This document shows positions 7,715 through 11,921 of a stretch of DNA of 11,921 bases, one piece after another. Source of the DNA: Pseudomonadota bacterium. Its GTDB lineage: Bacteria > Pseudomonadota > Gammaproteobacteria > Pseudomonadales > Azotimanducaceae. Made by a program: the position numbers and the translations under genes. The notes beneath the pieces were generated by a model that ran no database searches, was not told the origin of the DNA, and saw only the letters and a program-made list of their open reading frames with translations. Within the stretch, counting starts at the first letter, position 1. The number at the start of each line of letters is the position of its first letter. The stretch covers positions 1 to 11,921 of the forward strand of contig JAACDS010000354.1 of NCBI GenBank assembly GCA_009936895.1, in the 5' to 3' direction.

Positions 7715-8956
7715 CTAGCGACTCATCGCCATCAACGGGGAAATTTTCAGGGCTCGTCTGGCGGGGAAGTAGCTGGCGAAAACACCGACCAGTACGCTCA
7801 AGCCACCAAACAACAGCAAATCTTCCAAGGTCAGCACCGGCTTCAAAACGGTGCTCATGCCAAAGGCCTCCACACTCTCACTGAACGCAGACAAATCAAT
7901 GCCATCGCCCAACCCGAAAACCATGGCGATGCCGAGCAACAGACCGGCGATCACACCCACCACCATGATGCCGACGCATTCCATCACCACTTGAATCAGC
8001 AACAGACGTTGGTTCATGCCCAAGGCACGCAGCATGCCCAACTCACGTGTGCGCTGCATGACCGTTGCAATGAGGGTATTCACCAAACCAAAGGTCAGGG
8101 CGCTCATGATCAAAAAAAACCAAATCGCCATCGTCGCGTCGACAAGGTCAACAATTTCCGCCACTTGAGGCTGCATCTCGCGCCAATCTTTAACAACCAG
8201 CTGCGGGTGCTGGGCGGCCAGCTCGCGCTGTGCAACGCCACGATCTTCTTCTGCCTGCAGCACCAGCGACAACTCGGTAATGGGTGTCCTGAGCTGGGTG
8301 TTTCCAAGTGCTGCTTGCATGGCCTCCAATCCGGTGAACACCAGCAGCTCTTCGGAGATTTTCATCGGTGCATCAAAGACCCCGGCGATGCGATAGCCGC
8401 GCTCGCGACTCTTGCCGTCGGCGCCCTCCATGATGACCACCACCCGTCGTCCCACGCGAGTTTGCAGGGTTTCTGCCAACGCCCGGCCAATCAGTAGGCG
8501 TCCATCCTCTGGCCCACCCAAATCCTCACCCTCGATCACGAAATCCCGGTAGAGAGAGATGCCCTCGTTGGCAGGATCTACCCCCACCAAGGCGACACCG
8601 CGAGTTTCACGCTCACTACTGATCACCGCGGGAATGTTGATGCGTTGGGCAAAGCCCAGGATCGGAACGTTGTCACCCAAGGAAATTGGGGTTAACGACG
8701 AGAAGGCATTTTGCAGGCTGGGGTCATCGGCAAAGCCCGGCGCCTGCAGCTTGATGTGGCCAGTCAGTCCAGAGACCGCCGTCTCCAGCATATCGACCTG
8801 CCAGCCCCGAATCAGCGCATTGGACAACGTTGTCCCGCCAACGGCCACAGCAATGGCCGCGAACAGAAAAAAGTTGCGGCGTCGATAGCGCACGATGTTC
8901 CGCAGGCTAAAGTTAAAGAGCATGGCCAGCGTACTGATGAAAGAGGAACTGAACAT
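7715..8956 (-). CDS. FtsX/MacB-type ABC transporter permease (second of pair)
   Basis: A 413-residue inner-membrane protein with the LolC/LolE/MacB topology: one N-terminal membrane helix (about 28-48), a large periplasmic domain (about 50-272) and three C-terminal helices (about 276-300, 322-349, 377-398). The conserved cytoplasmic loop QRTRELGMLRALGM (301-314) is the ATPase-coupling region of the FtsX family. Lys/Arg-rich NIVRYRRRN before helix 1 fits the inside-positive rule. The ATG at 8956 has GGAG 8 bases upstream; an internal Met at codon 12 lacks such a site. It is 5 bp downstream of the first permease, so the two probably form a heterodimer with the ATPase. Whether it moves lipoproteins, lipids or another cargo is not readable from sequence. 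Confidence 0.9.
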   Translation of the reverse strand: MFSSSFISTLAMLFNFSLRNIVRYRRRNFFLFAAIAVAVGGTTLSNALIRGWQVDMLETAVSGLTGHIKLQAPGFADDPSLQNAFSSLTPISLGDNVPILGFAQRINIPAVISSERETRGVALVGVDPANEGISLYRDFVIEGEDLGGPEDGRLLIGRALAETLQTRVGRRVVVIMEGADGKSRERGYRIAGVFDAPMKISEELLVFTGLEAMQAALGNTQLRTPITELSLVLQAEEDRGVAQRELAAQHPQLVVKDWREMQPQVAEIVDLVDATMAIWFFLIMSALTFGLVNTLIATVMQRTRELGMLRALGMNQRLLLIQVVMECVGIMVVGVIAGLLLGIAMVFGLGDGIDLSAFSESVEAFGMSTVLKPVLTLEDLLLFGGLSVLVGVFASYFPARRALKISPLMAMSR

Positions 8957-8961
8957 AAGGG

Positions 8962-10179
8962 TTACTCCGCTCGCAGAGCAGTGACGGGGTTGATGCCCCT
9001 AACACGCACCGTGCTGACCAAGGCAGCAAGCTGGGTACCAATCATCATCACCAAGGGTGCTGTAGCCAAACTGGTCAAGGTCGCCTTGGGATAGATGCGA
9101 TCCATGGCTCCCATTTGCATCTGCTGAATGGCTTCCTCACCACCCATTTGGTCTAGGGGAATGCCGACGCTGGTCAGGTAACTGATGAGCGGGTAGGACA
9201 AACCGAGACCAAGTGCTACTCCCAAGGAACTGAGCAGCAATGCTTCAAACTGAACTTGTCCAATCACCTGCCAAGGACGCATGCCCAAGGCCATAAACAG
9301 TCCAAACTCCCGAGTGCGCTCGTAAAGCACCATGACAAAGGTGTTTACCACCGCAAAAGTCACCAAGATCAGTAGCAGCGAGAAAAACAGGTAGCCTCCG
9401 GCCTTATCCATCTCGATGGACTGTTCAATCAGCGGCATCAGCTGTTGCCATGTCTGCAGCGTCAGTCGCTCCGACAGCAGCGGCTCGATCTGCGCAGCAA
9501 TCGCGTTGAGTTGGGATAGGTCGTCTACCATCAACAACAACATATGAGCTTCGTCATGCAGATAGAACGCCTCGGCTACCCCGCCAATGGGCGCAAAGAC
9601 CAGCGTGCGATCCAAAGCTGTTTGACCCGTCTCTACAATGCCGGAGATAACAAATATCGCTGCCGCGACCGCGCCCTGTTTGCCGCTCCCAAGTACCACC
9701 AATTCATCACCAACGGCCGCACCCAAGTTACGGGCCATGGATACCCCGATCATCGCTTGGTCGGCTTGCCTGGGCACGTCGCCCTCGATCACGTTATCGT
9801 AAATATCCAGGTGCTGCCGTTCTGCGTCAAAGTCCACACCAACGACCATGCCTCCCAGCGATTTTTCTTCCATGGACACGACGGCAAAGGCCTGCACTCG
9901 CGGAAAGACCGTCAGCCCCTCGATTGCCGACAGCTCCGTCTGCAGCGCCTGAACATTCTGTAGGGTTCGATCAAGCCGAGGCTGATCGATGTAGCTCTTC
10001 TCACTGATCTGTGCGTGCCCCGTAAAATAGCGGGTAGCGGCGTCGATCATGATTTCGTAACTGCCAGATTGCAGGCTCATAGCGAAGGAGACCAACAGCA
10101 CAGAAAAACCAATGCCACCGGCAGTTAGCCAAGTGCGGGCAGCGTTGCGCTGTAAGTTTCGCCAAGCGAGCCGTATCAC
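8962..10179 (-). CDS. FtsX/MacB-type ABC transporter permease (first of pair)
   Basis: A 405-residue inner-membrane protein with the same layout as its neighbour: N-terminal helix (about 16-36), periplasmic domain (about 38-258), then helices at about 262-286, 311-335 and 371-391. The coupling-loop motif YERTREFGLFMALGM spans 286-300. The start is GTG at 10179; its last two bases and the following A form the TGA stop of the upstream gene (GTGA), and GGAG lies three bases upstream, so translation is likely coupled. The two permeases are clearly paralogous in plan but diverged in sequence, as LolC and LolE are. The C-terminal RGINPVTALRAE resembles the typical MacB/LolE ending. Confidence 0.9.
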   Translation of the reverse strand: MIRLAWRNLQRNAARTWLTAGGIGFSVLLVSFAMSLQSGSYEIMIDAATRYFTGHAQISEKSYIDQPRLDRTLQNVQALQTELSAIEGLTVFPRVQAFAVVSMEEKSLGGMVVGVDFDAERQHLDIYDNVIEGDVPRQADQAMIGVSMARNLGAAVGDELVVLGSGKQGAVAAAIFVISGIVETGQTALDRTLVFAPIGGVAEAFYLHDEAHMLLLMVDDLSQLNAIAAQIEPLLSERLTLQTWQQLMPLIEQSIEMDKAGGYLFFSLLLILVTFAVVNTFVMVLYERTREFGLFMALGMRPWQVIGQVQFEALLLSSLGVALGLGLSYPLISYLTSVGIPLDQMGGEEAIQQMQMGAMDRIYPKATLTSLATAPLVMMIGTQLAALVSTVRVRGINPVTALRAE

Positions 10180-10988
10180 CGGCTCCGTCCCGACTGCAGC
10201 GAAAACAGCGTGAACATGCGATCTGGCACGTCCACATCAAAGTCCATGTCGAGGTACTCCAGTTCGGTGTATTGCTCAGGCTTGTCCACTTCCTGCATTC
10301 GCATGCGGGTTGCCATGGCACGACCGCCCAACTCGCCAATGGCCAGTGAGACCATGCGACGCACCGGCTCCATGTCTTGGTCAAAATAAGTCAGCTCCAG
10401 CAGCACAAGGTCTTCACGAATGCGCAGCTGTTCTTTGCCCCAGACGACGGCAGCATCTTCTCGCGGTGTCGCATCAATAACGTATACCGCCAAACCCTCG
10501 TCTTGCTCTGTGTCCACATGGTTCAAGGTATAGTCCCGCAGCCATTTATCGCTGCGGGACATGTCGTTATAGGAAAAGTCAGAACCCGCCCAGCTTTGGG
10601 ACATCATGCCCCCGGGTAGCCGAATGCTTTTGTTGAGCTTCGGCGTATAGGTCCACATACGCTCGCCTTGCTTGAGCAGAGCATTCCCGGCAACTCGGGT
10701 GGGAGCAACAAACCGAATCAGGGCATCCTCACGCCCTCGGGTCCATGCCTTCAAGGTGGATTGACGCTGCCAGCTTGGGCGCTTAATGAGCATGGACATT
10801 TCCGCGTAGGAAGACAGACCGCGGGTTTGATCGATCGATCCGGTCACTAAGGCAACGACATCAATTTTTTCGCTGGCGTGGGTAGAGCAAAGCATCGACA
10901 AAAGCGCCAGATTGAGCAGCACCACGCGTCGTGCCACTTGCGTCAAACATTGCAAAGCCGGAGAAATTAGCCGGGTCGATATCGCCAT
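10176..10988 (-). CDS. LolA-like outer membrane lipoprotein-sorting family protein, exported
   Basis: A 270-residue protein with an N-terminal signal peptide: Arg residues at 20-21, hydrophobic core VVLLNLALLSMLC, and probable cleavage after S-T-H-A near residue 38. The mature part shows features of the LolA-like 'outer membrane lipoprotein-sorting protein' family (PF17131-type). These are a run of antiparallel strands, the segment RMWTYTPKLNKSIRLPGG, then SWAGSDFSYNDMSR. Members have the open beta-barrel fold used to hold acyl chains and often sit beside RND/MMPL or FtsX transporters. A Cys lies near the end of the signal core (SMLCSTHA), but the context is not a clean lipobox, so a soluble periplasmic protein is favoured. 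It is the first gene of the leftward operon; GAG lies about 7 bases before the ATG. It overlaps the next gene by 4 bases. Confidence 0.85.
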   Translation of the reverse strand: MAISTRLISPALQCLTQVARRVVLLNLALLSMLCSTHASEKIDVVALVTGSIDQTRGLSSYAEMSMLIKRPSWQRQSTLKAWTRGREDALIRFVAPTRVAGNALLKQGERMWTYTPKLNKSIRLPGGMMSQSWAGSDFSYNDMSRSDKWLRDYTLNHVDTEQDEGLAVYVIDATPREDAAVVWGKEQLRIREDLVLLELTYFDQDMEPVRRMVSLAIGELGGRAMATRMRMQEVDKPEQYTELEYLDMDFDVDVPDRMFTLFSLQSGRSR

Positions 10989-11047
10989 AATTCATCTCGT
11001 GCGGGTTACTGCGAGTCCGCTCGAAGACTAGCCAGCGTCGAAAGCAA

Positions 11048-11076
11048 TTGCAAAGAATCTAGATGCGATCTATTTT
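11048..11076 (+). promoter_or_regulatory. putative sigma-70 promoter of the TetR gene
   Basis: TTGCAA (11048-11053) and TATTTT (11071-11076) are spaced by exactly 17 bases, each matching four of six consensus positions. Transcription would start near 11083, inside the palindrome, leaving a leader of about 22 bases before the ATG at 11105. The leftward operon promoter must also lie in 10989-11104; I see only poor candidates for it. Confidence 0.4.
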
Positions 11077-11092
11077 TAGACTTAGTCTAAAA
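11074..11092. promoter_or_regulatory. 19-bp perfect palindrome, probable TetR-family operator
   Basis: TTTTAGACT-T-AGTCTAAAA is a perfect dyad with 9-base arms about one central base. Size and symmetry fit a binding site for a TetR-family dimer. It overlaps the putative -10 element and start point of the adjacent TetR gene and sits about 86 bp upstream of the divergent operon's first codon, so it could control both directions. I found no second copy in the window. Confidence 0.7.
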
Positions 11093-11104
11093 TTTAGAGC
11101 GCCT

Positions 11105-11728
11105 ATGTCACTCAGACAAATCAATCGCCAGAAGACCCGACTGGCCATTTTAGATGCAGCCCGATCCCTTGCTGCGGATTCGGCGTGGTATTCGATTACC
11201 ACCAGACAAATCGCGGAATCCGCACAGGTCAGCTACCAGACCTTGTACAACTACTTTCCCTCGAAAGCAGAGATTGCGCGCGCGCTGATTATTGAAACGT
11301 ATGTCGGACCGGAAGAGGATATGCTCAATATCATTAGGCGCTACGAAGACGATTTGTTAGCGAGCATTAATGAAATCAACGCCGCGCGCTTCAACTCGAT
11401 TCAGGCGGCAGATCCCCAATGGTGGGTATTGATCAGCAGCTACTTCGCGCCCGTCGGAGATGGTGGCTACAGCGGGGCCAACGTTCTAGAACTGGTGGAT
11501 CAAAGCCGTGACAGCTACTACTACCAATTGTTGCGTCAGGCGCAGGGCACCGGCAAGTTGCGTCTGGAAGTGGATATCCAGCTAATGGCCCATACCCTGT
11601 ATTGCATTGCCAACAGTGCAGGCGAGCGGCTGATCCTCGCCGAGGCCAACGCCGCTGCGCTGCAAGCAGTCTTGGCTGAACAAAGTGCGCAGTTGGTCAC
11701 CCCTTATTTGACTTTGCCTGACGAGTAA
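11105..11728 (+). CDS. TetR/AcrR family transcriptional regulator
   Basis: A 207-residue one-component repressor-type protein. Numbering from the ATG at 11105: residues about 9-57 form the DNA-binding domain, with helix-turn-helix ITTRQIAESAQVSYQTLYNYFPSKAEI from 31 to 57, the hallmark TetR pattern ending in Y-N-Y-F-x-S-K. The C-terminal helical region (about 65-200) would bind ligand and dimerise; it is too variable to predict a ligand. An in-frame ATG at 11063 lies upstream of the predicted transcription start and would place coding sequence across the palindrome, while the ATG at 11105 has AGAG five bases upstream, so the latter was chosen. It is divergent from the five-gene envelope operon and is its likely regulator, and of itself. 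Confidence 0.9.
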   Translation: MSLRQINRQKTRLAILDAARSLAADSAWYSITTRQIAESAQVSYQTLYNYFPSKAEIARALIIETYVGPEEDMLNIIRRYEDDLLASINEINAARFNSIQAADPQWWVLISSYFAPVGDGGYSGANVLELVDQSRDSYYYQLLRQAQGTGKLRLEVDIQLMAHTLYCIANSAGERLILAEANAAALQAVLAEQSAQLVTPYLTLPDE

Positions 11729-11732
11729 CCGT

Positions 11733-11921
11733 TTAGCGCCTGCGCATTAACGACACCACGTTGTCACCTGATACCACTTGTTGCGTCGGACGGAACAGAA
11801 TCTCCCAAGTCACGATTTTACCGGCTTCCCGAAAAAAGCCGCGACAACCGATACCGGTATCAACGACAAAAAGATTCACGGTGGCGGACTGGGTTTGGGC
11901 CTCGTTCCAGAGCAGACAAAC
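11733..11921 (-). CDS. unrecognised protein, C-terminal 62 codons (cut by window edge)
   Basis: A - strand frame is open from the window edge to a TAA stop at 11733-11735. It encodes 62 residues, including WNEAQTQSATVNLFVVDTG, CRGFFREAGKIVTWEILFRP and the Arg-rich end SLMRRR. The alternating hydrophobic pattern suggests beta strands. I recognise no family. It ends 4 bp from the TetR stop, in the same tight convergent packing as other gene ends here, which supports a real gene. No start is visible because it begins outside the window. Confidence 0.55.
   Translation of the reverse strand, partial: VCLLWNEAQTQSATVNLFVVDTGIGCRGFFREAGKIVTWEILFRPTQQVVSGDNVVSLMRRR

Noticed and set aside
7622..8497. 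Long + strand open frame of 291 codons antisense to the ATPase/permease 2 region
   Set aside because: The translation is very rich in His, Gln and Asn, with no domain or export signal. It lies opposite genes with complete motif sets, so it is a shadow of their codon bias.
6953..10179. Classical MacAB-TolC macrolide/toxin exporter
   Set aside because: ATPase and permease are separate proteins, there are two permeases, and no MacA-like adaptor gene is present; a LolA-like carrier is found instead.
11063..11104. Upstream ATG for the TetR protein
   Set aside because: It precedes the predicted transcription start and would make the palindrome coding; the ATG at 11105 has a ribosome-binding site and gives a normal TetR N-terminus.
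10989..11104. Small RNA or riboswitch in the divergent intergenic region
   Set aside because: Only the 19-bp dyad and short AT-rich elements are visible; there is no extended structured leader or terminator.

Overview
The window reads as chromosomal DNA of a Gram-negative bacterium, most likely a gammaproteobacterium. The reasons are a Uup-type ABC-F protein with its C-terminal coiled coil, an outer-membrane beta-barrel protein ending in Phe, LolA-like and FtsX-like envelope proteins, and moderately high GC. I cannot name the genus. Genes are densely packed: the longest non-coding stretches are about 126 bp (774-899) and 116 bp (10989-11104). I see no rRNA, tRNA, CRISPR array, insertion sequence or phage gene.

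Left part (1-5264), housekeeping and metabolism. The window opens inside an alpha/beta-hydrolase gene that continues upstream and ends before a candidate hairpin terminator. It is followed by uup on the + strand. A histidine-phosphatase gene on the - strand converges on uup and is divergent from a two-gene + strand unit. That unit encodes a short-chain dehydrogenase resembling the dehydrogenase part of peroxisomal multifunctional enzyme 2, and a VOC (glyoxalase/dioxygenase fold) protein.

Right part (5269-11728), the most interesting block. A tight five-gene - strand operon runs from 10988 down to 5269. In transcription order it encodes an exported LolA-like protein, two FtsX/MacB-type permeases, a LolD/MacB-type ATPase, and a secreted beta-barrel protein with a SPOR-like N-terminal domain. 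A TetR-family regulator is divergent from it. Its start region carries a perfect 19-bp palindrome lying on a plausible promoter. Together the genes supply an inner-membrane ABC extractor, a periplasmic lipid-binding carrier and an outer-membrane barrel. This looks like a complete, regulated inner-to-outer-membrane trafficking route for a lipid, lipoprotein or other hydrophobic cargo, analogous to LolCDE-LolA-LolB but with a barrel in place of LolB. The parts are seen in the sequence; the joint function is inference.

The right edge holds the C-terminal 62 codons of an unrecognised - strand gene, convergent with the TetR gene.
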